This document shows positions 52,642 through 61,346 of a stretch of 64,000 bases of DNA, piece by piece; the first letter of the stretch is position 1, and each line of letters opens with the position of its first letter. Source of the DNA: JAGQPD01 sp020426865. GTDB lineage: Bacteria > Planctomycetota > Planctomycetia > Pirellulales > Pirellulaceae. The stretch lies in NCBI GenBank assembly GCA_041399065.1, contig JAWKTN010000007.1:186001-250000 (forward strand), in the 5' to 3' direction. The position numbers and the translations under genes were made by a program. The notes beneath the pieces are model-generated. The model saw only the letters and a program-made list of their open reading frames with translations, did no database searches and was not told where the DNA came from.

Positions 52642-52674
52642 ACCTTTCGATGTCGCTCTTGGAATATCGAAAGG
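52642..52674 (+). promoter_or_regulatory. hairpin over the ribosome binding site of the thioredoxin-like gene
   Basis: ACCTTTCGAT (52642-52651) is the exact reverse complement of ATCGAAAGGT (52665-52674), with a 13-base loop. The right arm contains AAAGGT, the Shine-Dalgarno of the ATG at 52684. When folded, the site would be masked, so translation may be controlled by unfolding, as in riboregulators or thermosensors. The regulatory role is inference. Confidence 0.5.
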
Positions 52675-52683
52675 TGAAATCCC

Positions 52684-53064
52684 ATGCACCCAGCTGTTAA
52701 AACCCTCGCGATCGCCTTCATCGCGTTTACCGTCCCGATGGTCGTGGCGATCGGCATGAACTGGGAGACCATCCAAAGCCGCGTCAACGTGACGCCCGAA
52801 ACCGCCCAAGGGCGCGTCCTCTACTTCACCGCACCCGACTGACGGGGCTGCCTGCCAGGCAAAGCGGCGGTCGCCGAAATCAAAAAGGAAGGGTTCCTTA
52901 TTCGTACGATCAACGTGCGAAACTCACCCGAATTGGCCAGGAAACACAATATCATCGTCGTCCCCACCTATGTCTATATGATCGGGGACCAGGAAATCCG
53001 CCGTCGTAGCGGGTCGCTGTCGACCTCGGCCTTGCGAAAAATGTATCGCCCACCTCTGTTCTGA
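52684..53064 (+). CDS. thioredoxin-like membrane-anchored protein with in-frame TGA in its UxxC motif (selenoprotein candidate)
   Basis: Reading through one TGA (52840-52842) gives 126 residues. The N-terminus has a membrane anchor (VKTLAIAFIAFTVPMVVAIG). The rest is a compact thioredoxin fold: strand RVLYFTAPD, then U53-R-G-C56, a helix KAAVAEIKKEG, strand LIRTINV, and IIVVPTYVY with the cis-Pro P94. The TGA sits precisely where the first Cys of the active-site CxxC belongs. Both halves stay in frame and the fold is complete only with readthrough. A Shine-Dalgarno AAAGGTG precedes the ATG. Two hairpins can form right after the TGA, but neither clearly matches a known SECIS, and no Sec genes lie in the window. 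If not selenocysteine, it is a nonsense mutant or a sequencing error. Confidence 0.6.
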
Positions 53065-53182
53065 AATGGCGACCAATCGGACTCATGCGGACGCCTGACT
53101 GCGAGTCCCTTTGCTCGATGTAGCGCTGCGAGTAGAATAGTGGTCTACCGTCCGACCGCTGAACCTGCCGGAGCATCCGCCG

Positions 53183-54520
53183 ATGGCGATATCCGTTGCC
53201 TGCACCTGTGGCAAGAAGTTCCAAGCTCAAGATTCCCTTGCGGGGAAGAGATGCAGGTGTCCTAACTGTGGTGGTTCGCTGCAGATCCCGGGCGCCAAGG
53301 CACTCCCCGCCGCGTCATCATCGACGGCATCGCCGGCGGTTCCCACCAGCCACTCGAGACATCTCACGGTGAACTGCGTCTGCCAAAAGCGATTCGCTGC
53401 CCCGGTGTCGCTGGCCGGACATACCGTAAAATGCCCATCGTGCGGGGCCATGTTGCAGGTGCCTTTCGTCGACCTCCATGAATCAAATGCGGCGTCGACC
53501 AAGAAACAAGTGCGAACCGCCACGCCCGCCGTACGCGTGACAGATCAGCCTGCGATCGATACACGATCTGCGTCGCCACAGGCCGCACTCGCCGACACGC
53601 GCCCCACGCCGCAACGCTCCACGTTGCCACTTTTGGTCATCGGCGTCGCCGTCGTCGCTTTGTTGGGCATGATCCTAGGGGGAGGAATCGTGCTCGTGCT
53701 ATTGAAGGCCAATGGCACGGTCGCGTCCAATCCGCAGCAGTTGCCCGCACGCGTCTCTCGCGAATCGTCGCTTCCCGAACCCGGTTACGATACCGAAGTG
53801 ACTGATGCCAGAGCGACTGGCACCGAATACCCTCCAAGCGACGACGTTGCCCGGGCCAACGACTCAACAGACTCCGTTGCGTCCTCCCCAACGACCCAGG
53901 TCGTGACTTCGCCGGCTCGTTTCAGCACACCCAACGATGCATTCGATGCGTACATCAATGCGATGCTGGAAAGCCGCTGGACCGACTATTTTAATGCGCT
54001 TTCGCCGGCCAGCCAGGACCTCGCGATACGTCATTCCATCCGACGAATGGTGGAAACCAATCGTTCGCAGCCGGATATCTTCCAACAACTTGTCCCCTTC
54101 GGCTTCACGGTCTCCGCCCCGATGCTTACCGCCCAAGGACAGTCGTTGGCAGACGCCATCGACCAGGCACTTGCCAACCGACCATCGGAAATCACGGATC
54201 GCGCGGCGTTGTTTGCTGCCACCCGCCCCACGCAGGCGGCCTTTCCAAACCAGTCGATACAGGACGAGCTCGCCAAGATCCACGACGTCTTGGCGGAACT
54301 CAAAAGCGAAAACCCAATCCTCGAAGGTCTGGACATGCCAGAAGTCGCCCCGTTCGAACTGGCCGACCTTCAAATCGACGGCGACCACGCCCGAGCCAAT
54401 CAAGTCATGAAAGGCATGAATCTGGATATCGACACGCCAATCGCCTTTGTCCGTATTGACGGTGCCTGGTTTATCGATCTGACCGTCCTCACGACCCCGT
54501 TCCCTCCACTGATCTTCTAG
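53183..54520 (+). CDS. membrane protein with two zinc ribbons
   Basis: 445 residues. Two near-identical N-terminal zinc ribbons: ISVACTCGKKFQAQ then CRCPNCGGSLQIPG, and LTVNCVCQKRFAAP then VKCPSCGAMLQVP, the pattern of planctomycete zinc-ribbon proteins that open with xCxCGKxFxA. A Ser/Thr/Pro-rich linker, one membrane segment (LLVIGVAVVALLGMILGGGIVLVLL), another linker, then a C-terminal alpha/beta domain (from about residue 250) with FDAYINAMLESRWTDYFNA and FVRIDGAWFIDL at the end, which resembles NTF2-like folds. Function unknown. Confidence 0.85.
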   Translation: MAISVACTCGKKFQAQDSLAGKRCRCPNCGGSLQIPGAKALPAASSSTASPAVPTSHSRHLTVNCVCQKRFAAPVSLAGHTVKCPSCGAMLQVPFVDLHESNAASTKKQVRTATPAVRVTDQPAIDTRSASPQAALADTRPTPQRSTLPLLVIGVAVVALLGMILGGGIVLVLLKANGTVASNPQQLPARVSRESSLPEPGYDTEVTDARATGTEYPPSDDVARANDSTDSVASSPTTQVVTSPARFSTPNDAFDAYINAMLESRWTDYFNALSPASQDLAIRHSIRRMVETNRSQPDIFQQLVPFGFTVSAPMLTAQGQSLADAIDQALANRPSEITDRAALFAATRPTQAAFPNQSIQDELAKIHDVLAELKSENPILEGLDMPEVAPFELADLQIDGDHARANQVMKGMNLDIDTPIAFVRIDGAWFIDLTVLTTPFPPLIF

Positions 54521-54595
54521 CGACGTGCCTGCATTACTGGCTATAGGACTAGAATACGTGGGTCAAGCGACGGAGTGTCTGCAATCGCTATCGCC

Positions 54596-56071
54596 TTAGG
54601 TTGACAAGATGCCGTGAATTGGATGAGCCGGTTCGACGCCCGTCAACCGTTGGTCTAATCCTTGAAAGGGAAAGGTCAGACGCTCGTGGTCAATTCCCAA
54701 TTGATGCAAAATCGTGGCATTCACATCTCGGACATGAACCGGGTGTTCCGTTATGTTGTAGCTAAAATCATCGGTCGCACCATAGACAACTCCCGGTCGT
54801 ATACCACCACCGGCCATCCAGATGGTAAAACAGCGGGGATGATGATCGCGGCCGTAGTCATCGGCTGAGAGTGTTCCTTGACAGTAAATTGTCCGTCCGA
54901 ATTCTCCTCCCCATACAACCAAAGTGTCCTCCAATAGCCCGCGTTGTTTGAGATCCTGTATCAGCCCGTGGCACGGCTGATCGATATCACGACATTGATT
55001 GCGAATATCTGCGGGAAGATTAAAGTGCTGGTCCCACCCTCGATGAAAGATCTGGACGAAACGGACATTGCGTTCCACCAACCGACGTGCCAGCAGACAG
55101 CTCGCGGCAAAGGTCCCGCGCGATCGTACTTCCGGACCGTACATCGCCAGCGTGCTTTCCGTCTCATCGGAGAAATCGACCAGTGCCGGAATCGAATCTT
55201 GCATCTGGAACGCCATTTCATATTGGGAGGTTCGGGTTAGAATCTCCGGGTCGCCGACAGTGTGGTAGTGTTCCTCATTGAGCGCCTCCAAACCATCCAA
55301 CATCGTCCGGCGGGAAACGCGCGAAACCCCGCTCGGGTTCGACAGGAACAACACCGGATCACCGCTACTACGCAGGCTCACACCCTGATGCTGCGAAGGC
55401 AAAAACCCCGCCCCCCACAATCGCGAGAACAATGCCTGGGCTTCTTTCCGGCCCGTCCAACTCGGCTGCATCACCACATAGCACGGCAACGCTTGATTGG
55501 CCGAGCCAAGGCCATACGATATCCACGCGCCGATGCTCGGACGCCCCGGAAGTTCACTACCGGTTTGCACGAACGTCACGGCCGGATCATGATTGATCGC
55601 TTCAGTATGTACCGACCTGACGACGGCCAAGTCATCCACCATTTGTGCCGTCTTCGGCAGCAATTCGCTCACCCATGTTCCAGCTTTTCCATGCTGTGCG
55701 AATTCGAAGATGGACGGAGCAATCGGGAGCGTTTTCTGGTTCGACGTCATGGTGGTAATTCGCTGCCCCATGCGGACGTCGGAAATGGTATTTAGATCGG
55801 TCTGAAACAGCTCGCGCATCTTTGGTTTGTAATCCCAGAGGTCGATCTGAGATGGAGCGCCGGACATGAACAGGTAGATCACTCGTTTCGCCCGTGGGGC
55901 AAAATGCGGTACCCCCGGCAATCGACCGGCGGCGCCAACACGCGTTTCGCCGGCCGCATAACCGTCTTGTTGCAGCAACGACATCAACGCAGCAACGCCA
56001 ATGCCTCCGACATTTCGTCCAAGGAATTGCCGGCGCGTTAGTGCTCGAAGATGCTCGACTCGCGGATCCAA
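54596..56071 (-). CDS. DUF1501 protein (Tat-exported, sulfatase-like fold)
   Basis: 491 residues starting with a TTG behind AAGGGA. A twin-arginine signal, TRRQFLGRNVGGIGVAALMSL. The DUF1501 body has VIYLFMSGAPSQIDLWDYKP, VVRSVHTEAINHDPA, GAWISYGLGSANQALPCYVV and VVWGGEFGRT, then GRDHHPRCFTIWMAGGGIR: an alkaline-phosphatase-like fold with metal-ligand Asp/His residues, frequent in planctomycetes. It follows the planctomycete cytochrome gene (56084-59335) with 12 bases between, as is usual for the PSD1/DUF1501 pair. Substrate unknown; a role in degrading complex polysaccharide has been proposed for the pair. Confidence 0.95.
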   Translation of the reverse strand: MDPRVEHLRALTRRQFLGRNVGGIGVAALMSLLQQDGYAAGETRVGAAGRLPGVPHFAPRAKRVIYLFMSGAPSQIDLWDYKPKMRELFQTDLNTISDVRMGQRITTMTSNQKTLPIAPSIFEFAQHGKAGTWVSELLPKTAQMVDDLAVVRSVHTEAINHDPAVTFVQTGSELPGRPSIGAWISYGLGSANQALPCYVVMQPSWTGRKEAQALFSRLWGAGFLPSQHQGVSLRSSGDPVLFLSNPSGVSRVSRRTMLDGLEALNEEHYHTVGDPEILTRTSQYEMAFQMQDSIPALVDFSDETESTLAMYGPEVRSRGTFAASCLLARRLVERNVRFVQIFHRGWDQHFNLPADIRNQCRDIDQPCHGLIQDLKQRGLLEDTLVVWGGEFGRTIYCQGTLSADDYGRDHHPRCFTIWMAGGGIRPGVVYGATDDFSYNITEHPVHVRDVNATILHQLGIDHERLTFPFQGLDQRLTGVEPAHPIHGILST

Positions 56072-56083
56072 CGCTGTTCCCTT

Positions 56084-59000
56084 CTACTCTCGCGTCAATG
56101 TTTCATCTAGATTCAGCAACAGATTGGCGACCATCGTCCACGCCGCCAATTCTTGCGGCGACACATTACCGTCTCTTTCCTGTTCCCCCACCTCCAGCAA
56201 CCGCAGCGCATCCTCCGATCTCACACGAAAATGTTCACGCTGTTCGTCGAGATTCTCTCGTAACAATTGCAATTCACGCGGACTTGGTGTTCGCGACAAG
56301 ACCGTTCGAAAAGACCACGTCAACCGCTCCGAATCGTCACGTCCCCCTTCCAGGAGGATTCGTTGAGCCAATAATCGAGCCGCCTCGACGAATTGCACGT
56401 CATTCATCAGCGGCAAGGCGGCGGTCGGGCTGTTGGTTCTCAGTCGTTGCACAGTGCATGTCTCGCGTGATGGGGCGTCGAGCAATGTCATCGCCGGGGG
56501 TGCTGCGGAACGTTTCCAGAAGGTATAGATGCTGCGGCGGTAGAGTTTCGGGCCATGATCCTGCACATACGACCGGGTATCACTGCGTGGATACGCGATC
56601 GACTCCCAAATGCCCGGCGGCTGATACGGCTTGACGCTGGGCCCACCCACCTGCCGATTCAAGATCCCGGCAATCGATAGCGCCCCGTCCCGTATCATCT
56701 CCGCGTCCCAACGATATCGATTTGCCCTCCCACACAACGTGTTGTTGGGATCCCGGTTGGGCGTCTCTAGCGAAACATGCGACGATTGCTGGTACGTGGC
56801 CGACATCACTATCGTCTTTTCCAACGCCCGGTGGTTCCAGCCATTGTCAACCAGCTCCGAGGCCAACCAATCGAGCAACCGCGGATTCGATGGCGCGGCA
56901 CCCCGCACGCCAAAATCCCCAGTTGTACTCACGATTCCGGCCCCCGTCAGTTCACTCCAAAGGCGATTCACGATCACACGTGCGGTCAACGGATGAGTGG
57001 GATCGGTAAGCCACCTTGCCAGCATCAATCGATCGACCGTGCCATGCGTGGGTAACTGCGGCAAGACCGACGGCACGTCCCGACCGACGCGTTCACCAGG
57101 CTGGTCGTATCGCCCGCGAATCAATACGTGTGACGGGCGAGGTTGAGCCACTTCTTCCATCACCAACGTCGTAGCAACATTGTCGCGCCAGAGTTGCTCG
57201 CGACGACGATTCGTTCGACGAAGCTCGCGCTGCAACTGCAGGTAGGTCGGATCCACCACCTGATAGTAATGTTCCCGTAGCTGTTCCTCTTGCCCACTGG
57301 TAAGTTGGTTCGCTGGCATCTCGAATAGCTCACGCAATACGTCGCGTCCAGCAAGCGAACCAATTTCCCCTTCCGGTAACACTCGATCGTACAGCTGCGC
57401 TTCGTCAATGCAGATGGATGCCGCGTCGTCGGCAGTAACGGGCCCGATCCTCAAAAGTCCATCTTTGTCAATTGATCCGGCAATCAGTTCCGCAGACGCC
57501 TGTAATTTCGCCGACTCGCCGTTGACATACGCGTTGACTCCCGCGGACTTCTCACGGCCATCGCATGTAACACACAGATGCCACCATCTATCGACCGGTA
57601 GTCGTTCGGCGGTGACCAGTCGCATCGTGATGTTTTCCATCCTGTTCGTCAACATCACGACGATGCGTCCATCCAGCCATTGTAGCTGGAATCCACTTCG
57701 CCCATCGGCGTCCAACTTGCTTAGCAATGTCGCGTCCATGCGCTTCGTTTCGTGACCGGCGTTCACCCGCACCCAGCAACACCAACTCATCGGGCCGCCA
57801 ACGTCTCGAACAAGTGACGTCCCTGCGTTTGTCCATTGCAAAACGCTACCATGGCTCAGCTTTACCGCTTCGCCGTAACGCCCTGGCACGGATTCGGTTG
57901 CTCCGAACACTCGAGGCAATTCCGCGTACCGAGATCGGTCGCTGCGTTGAGGGTGCTCGATGGCAACGGTTTCCCTGGATTCGTCGTTGGCTGCATCGGC
58001 AGAGTAGCGAAACACGAGCCCAACGGGCGGGGCAGGGGGGCGGGACGCCTCGGATCGACCATTCTCCAACCACTGCCGAAAGCCCGTTTCGTCGGCAGCA
58101 ATTCGCACGGACTGCAGCTGTTTTAGGTTCGCGACCTCGGCGTCCAATTTGGCCAATTGTTCGCTTATCTCGTCAGGCAACACTTCGATTACCGGTGGAT
58201 AACGGGCCGCGTCGCCGTCGAGCGCCTCTTCAGCCGAGCTATTGAAAAACGCGTAGAGTTCATAGAACTCCCGCTGTGAGATGGGATCATATTTATGATC
58301 GTGACAGGATGCACATCCTAAGGTCAACCCAAGCCACACGGTGCCAAAGGTTTCCACACGATCGACGGTGTTTCTAACAAACACCTCCTCCGGGATCGAT
58401 CCTCCTTCATTGGTTGTCACATGGCAACGGACAAACCCGGTGGCAATCTGCTGATCCCGAGTCCGGTCCGGCAACAGATCGCCGGCCAGCTGCTCGAGCG
58501 TGAACTGGTCAAACGGCATGTTCTCCTGAAACGCTCGAATCACCCAATCACGATAGGGCCACATCGTACGCTGATTATCAAGCTGCAAACCATGCGTATC
58601 CGCGTAGCGTGCGGCGTCCAACCAATATCGAGCACGATGTTCCGCATGCGCCGGAGAATCCAACAATCGATCGACGACTCGTTCATAGGCATCGACGGAC
58701 CGGTCTAACACAAACGCGTCTCTCTCAGCGTTCGTCGGCGGCAGGCCAGTCAAATCCCACGTGACGCGTCGCAAGAGCGTTACCCGGTCCGCCGGCGGCG
58801 ATGGAGTCATACCAGCTTGTTCGAGCCCAGCCAATACAAAATAGTCCAGCTGCTCACGCGGCCAATCGTGTAATGAGACGTCCGGCAGCGGCGGCCGACG
58901 AATCGGCACAAACGACCAGTGCTCGGGATATGGTGCTCCCTGGCGAATCCACTCGCCAAGCTTATCTATCTGTGCTGCATCTAACGCAGGCCCGTTGCTT

Positions 59001-59335
59001 GGCGGGGGCATCCGCACGTCGTCGTCTTGCGATCGGATACGTCGCCACATCTCGCTGGCCGCGAGTTCGCCAGGCACGACCGCCGACAATCCTGAATCGA
59101 GCTGCCGAAATGTTTCCTCCGCACGGTCGAGTCGCAGGTTTGCCTTTCGCGTTGCCTTGTCCGGCCCGTGACAGGCAAAGCAATGCGCCGCAAGAATCGG
59201 TTGCACATCCCGTACGAAATCGATATCTTCCGCTGCGACTTGGCCAATCGCAAGCGGCAATAGTGCCAATAACGTGCCACCATTCACGCGACGTACGACT
59301 CGTCGCAGTATGTCAGTGCCGTTACATTTCATCAT
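56084..59335 (-). CDS. planctomycete cytochrome C (PSCyt1)-DUF1549-LamG-DUF1553 protein
   Basis: 1083 residues from the ATG at 59335 (the frame is open from 59440). The signal peptide ends VAAE. PSCyt1 domain with HCFACHGPDK, one c-type heme motif, then MPPPSNGP. DUF1549 with FVLAGLEQAGMTPSPPADRV, LLRRVTWDLTGLPPT and LTLGCASCHDHKYDPISQRE, the latter with a second CxxCH. A LamG-like insert in the middle (SWCCWVRVNAGH, ICIDEAQLYDRVLPEGEI). DUF1553 with LARWLTDPTHPLTARVIVNR, and RLLDWLASELVDNGWNHRAL. A periplasmic protein, operon partner of DUF1501. The central LamG suggests glycan binding. Confidence 0.96.
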   Translation of the reverse strand: MMKCNGTDILRRVVRRVNGGTLLALLPLAIGQVAAEDIDFVRDVQPILAAHCFACHGPDKATRKANLRLDRAEETFRQLDSGLSAVVPGELAASEMWRRIRSQDDDVRMPPPSNGPALDAAQIDKLGEWIRQGAPYPEHWSFVPIRRPPLPDVSLHDWPREQLDYFVLAGLEQAGMTPSPPADRVTLLRRVTWDLTGLPPTNAERDAFVLDRSVDAYERVVDRLLDSPAHAEHRARYWLDAARYADTHGLQLDNQRTMWPYRDWVIRAFQENMPFDQFTLEQLAGDLLPDRTRDQQIATGFVRCHVTTNEGGSIPEEVFVRNTVDRVETFGTVWLGLTLGCASCHDHKYDPISQREFYELYAFFNSSAEEALDGDAARYPPVIEVLPDEISEQLAKLDAEVANLKQLQSVRIAADETGFRQWLENGRSEASRPPAPPVGLVFRYSADAANDESRETVAIEHPQRSDRSRYAELPRVFGATESVPGRYGEAVKLSHGSVLQWTNAGTSLVRDVGGPMSWCCWVRVNAGHETKRMDATLLSKLDADGRSGFQLQWLDGRIVVMLTNRMENITMRLVTAERLPVDRWWHLCVTCDGREKSAGVNAYVNGESAKLQASAELIAGSIDKDGLLRIGPVTADDAASICIDEAQLYDRVLPEGEIGSLAGRDVLRELFEMPANQLTSGQEEQLREHYYQVVDPTYLQLQRELRRTNRRREQLWRDNVATTLVMEEVAQPRPSHVLIRGRYDQPGERVGRDVPSVLPQLPTHGTVDRLMLARWLTDPTHPLTARVIVNRLWSELTGAGIVSTTGDFGVRGAAPSNPRLLDWLASELVDNGWNHRALEKTIVMSATYQQSSHVSLETPNRDPNNTLCGRANRYRWDAEMIRDGALSIAGILNRQVGGPSVKPYQPPGIWESIAYPRSDTRSYVQDHGPKLYRRSIYTFWKRSAAPPAMTLLDAPSRETCTVQRLRTNSPTAALPLMNDVQFVEAARLLAQRILLEGGRDDSERLTWSFRTVLSRTPSPRELQLLRENLDEQREHFRVRSEDALRLLEVGEQERDGNVSPQELAAWTMVANLLLNLDETLTRE

Positions 59336-59459
59336 GCCGTTGGTAAACCTCAATCGACGCGCCACCGGACGATTTCGATCCGCGCCCCAACCGACCCGAC
59401 AATTCACCCCGCTCGCAGGCGGTTCGGCCCAAGCCGGCAATCGCGAAGACTACTCCCCA

Positions 59460-61298
59460 TTATACGTTCACTTGCGACATTACCTGCCAAAGGGCCCGCG
59501 TTACGTCCAGCGTACGCGCAGGATACGTTCCGCCGGCATACGCCAGATGCGTATAAACCGAGGCAAATCGCGCAGCGGCGTCTCCCATAACCGGCTCGAC
59601 CGTACCAAGTGAATTGGCGAATTCCAGCGGCGTCTGCTCGGACTTGTGGACGCAATCGCGTTCCCGAGCCCAGGCGACCATCGCCGCAAACGTGTAGGCT
59701 AACAGCTCCTGCTTGGGCATCCGTTCTGCTTGCCCGGCTTGAAACGGATCGACAAATGATGCAAATGATGGGGGTATTAACGGTTCGCCCGCCCCCTGCG
59801 TTTCCGCTTCCTCTTGTCTCTGCTGGCGCCCCCAAAACCGCTCCCAAATCTTACGGAGATCGAACCAAAACTGCCGCAATGCTGCTCTCACGGACTTTCG
59901 GTATCGAAACAACAAATACGCGACCCCTGCCAACACGACGACCCAATACAAAAGCTTTATTACGAACTGCAATATCGAGGCCAGTGACTGTTCTGCGTCC
60001 TGCAGACGCCGCAGTAGCGACGGGCCGCGACGGGCACTCGGCGACTCGCGATGGTCGGACCCGCGCGATCTCGCCCCGCTCTTCTCGTTTCCATCTTCCC
60101 GTGGATCGGAGCCATCCCCTGAATCCGACGGTTGTCCGGGCGGCGATCGCGACGTAGTAGATTCGCGAGTCGCATTATTCGAATCCGACGACGCCGTCTC
60201 ACTTGACTGGCTCTCGGCCGAGTTCGTGCGCTGCGCCGCCTCTGCGTCACCTTCTTGCGTCGTGCCGGCCGACCGCTCGCCTCCCGACGACCCACTTCCC
60301 TGCTCGTCACGATGAAGCTTCGAGTCGTCGGATTTGTCGGACGCGTGGGAAGTATCAGAGTCGTCGGACGTGTCGGACCAGACGCCTTCGTTCCCCCATC
60401 CGTACCGCGAACTTTCCAACTGTGAAGTGCCACCATCTGGCAGCATCCAGTCGGTCATGGAATATTCGGGGTTCGGACGGGGAAGTACCATGCATCCCAA
60501 TAGCAACGCCGTCACCATACTGGCGCCGGCCATCATCCAGACACTGGCCATGGTTGGGGACATGTCGAGTTTTCGTTGTAGCAAATAGCGACGCATCTGC
60601 AAGAAGCTCGTCGTCATCAACAGCAATAGCGCGCTTCCCACGTACACGACCAGCGTGCGAAACACGGCGCGCCGCGAATCGGTGTCGCCAGAATGGATGA
60701 ACAGCTGTCCGACACCGAATAACGGCAATGACGCCAGGCAGAAGTAAATCACCCAAACTCCGTGGGCACGCGGCTGCTTCGGTTTCACAAACTCCCACCA
60801 GCCGCCATTCTTCCCCCCGCCCTCGATGGTCGCTTTACTTCTTGTGGCCTCGTCACTCTTACGAATCGTGGTCGCGACACCATCGGGATCGAGTCCGGCG
60901 GTTTGTAGCAGCCCCTCGCCACCGAGGTCCTTCGCACGGTCAAGCACCGTGCAGTCCCACGTCAACTTGTGAGCACTCCACCACAAAGCTGCGATGATCA
61001 GAATGTTAAATAACAATCCCGCGTCAACAAACGTCGATACGACAATAAACGTGACGATTGCCAAGGGAATCGCGAAGAGTTGAGCGTAGGCCGCCCCTTG
61101 CTCGATGGCAATACGCGTCACAAGTACGGCCGCCAACACAAACAGCGATACGCTGTATCGTAATCGGCCGGGATACATTCCATGATAAAATGCCTCGATC
61201 AGAAAATACCCAAGACTTCCGACCAACAACATGATTAATATCGGGCTAATAGCTACGATGATCAAATGGCTTAGTTGTTCGTTGGATGTTCTGCTCAT
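59460..61298 (-). CDS. membrane protein with acidic linker and C-terminal DUF4129-like domain
   Basis: 612 residues. Five to seven hydrophobic helices in the first 290 residues, a Ser/Asp/Glu-rich low-complexity linker (SDTSDDSDTSHASDKSDDSK and more) over about 110 residues, one further helix (VIKLLYWVVVLAGVAYLLF), and a cytosolic C-terminal DUF4129-like region with TPLEFANSL. Such proteins commonly belong to MoxR/DUF58/transglutaminase-type clusters. It is the third gene after moxR and DUF58 on the same strand, 48 bases after DUF58. No transglutaminase core is visible in it. Confidence 0.82.
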   Translation of the reverse strand: MSRTSNEQLSHLIIVAISPILIMLLVGSLGYFLIEAFYHGMYPGRLRYSVSLFVLAAVLVTRIAIEQGAAYAQLFAIPLAIVTFIVVSTFVDAGLLFNILIIAALWWSAHKLTWDCTVLDRAKDLGGEGLLQTAGLDPDGVATTIRKSDEATRSKATIEGGGKNGGWWEFVKPKQPRAHGVWVIYFCLASLPLFGVGQLFIHSGDTDSRRAVFRTLVVYVGSALLLLMTTSFLQMRRYLLQRKLDMSPTMASVWMMAGASMVTALLLGCMVLPRPNPEYSMTDWMLPDGGTSQLESSRYGWGNEGVWSDTSDDSDTSHASDKSDDSKLHRDEQGSGSSGGERSAGTTQEGDAEAAQRTNSAESQSSETASSDSNNATRESTTSRSPPGQPSDSGDGSDPREDGNEKSGARSRGSDHRESPSARRGPSLLRRLQDAEQSLASILQFVIKLLYWVVVLAGVAYLLFRYRKSVRAALRQFWFDLRKIWERFWGRQQRQEEAETQGAGEPLIPPSFASFVDPFQAGQAERMPKQELLAYTFAAMVAWARERDCVHKSEQTPLEFANSLGTVEPVMGDAAARFASVYTHLAYAGGTYPARTLDVTRALWQVMSQVNV

Positions 61299-61346
61299 CG
61301 ATCGGGCTGCTTTTTTTTACACTGCATGGACGATCGCCACCGCTGT

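Noticed and set aside
52684..52842. a separate 52-residue peptide ending at the TGA
   Set aside because: The thioredoxin fold continues in the same frame beyond the TGA, and the second half has no start of its own.
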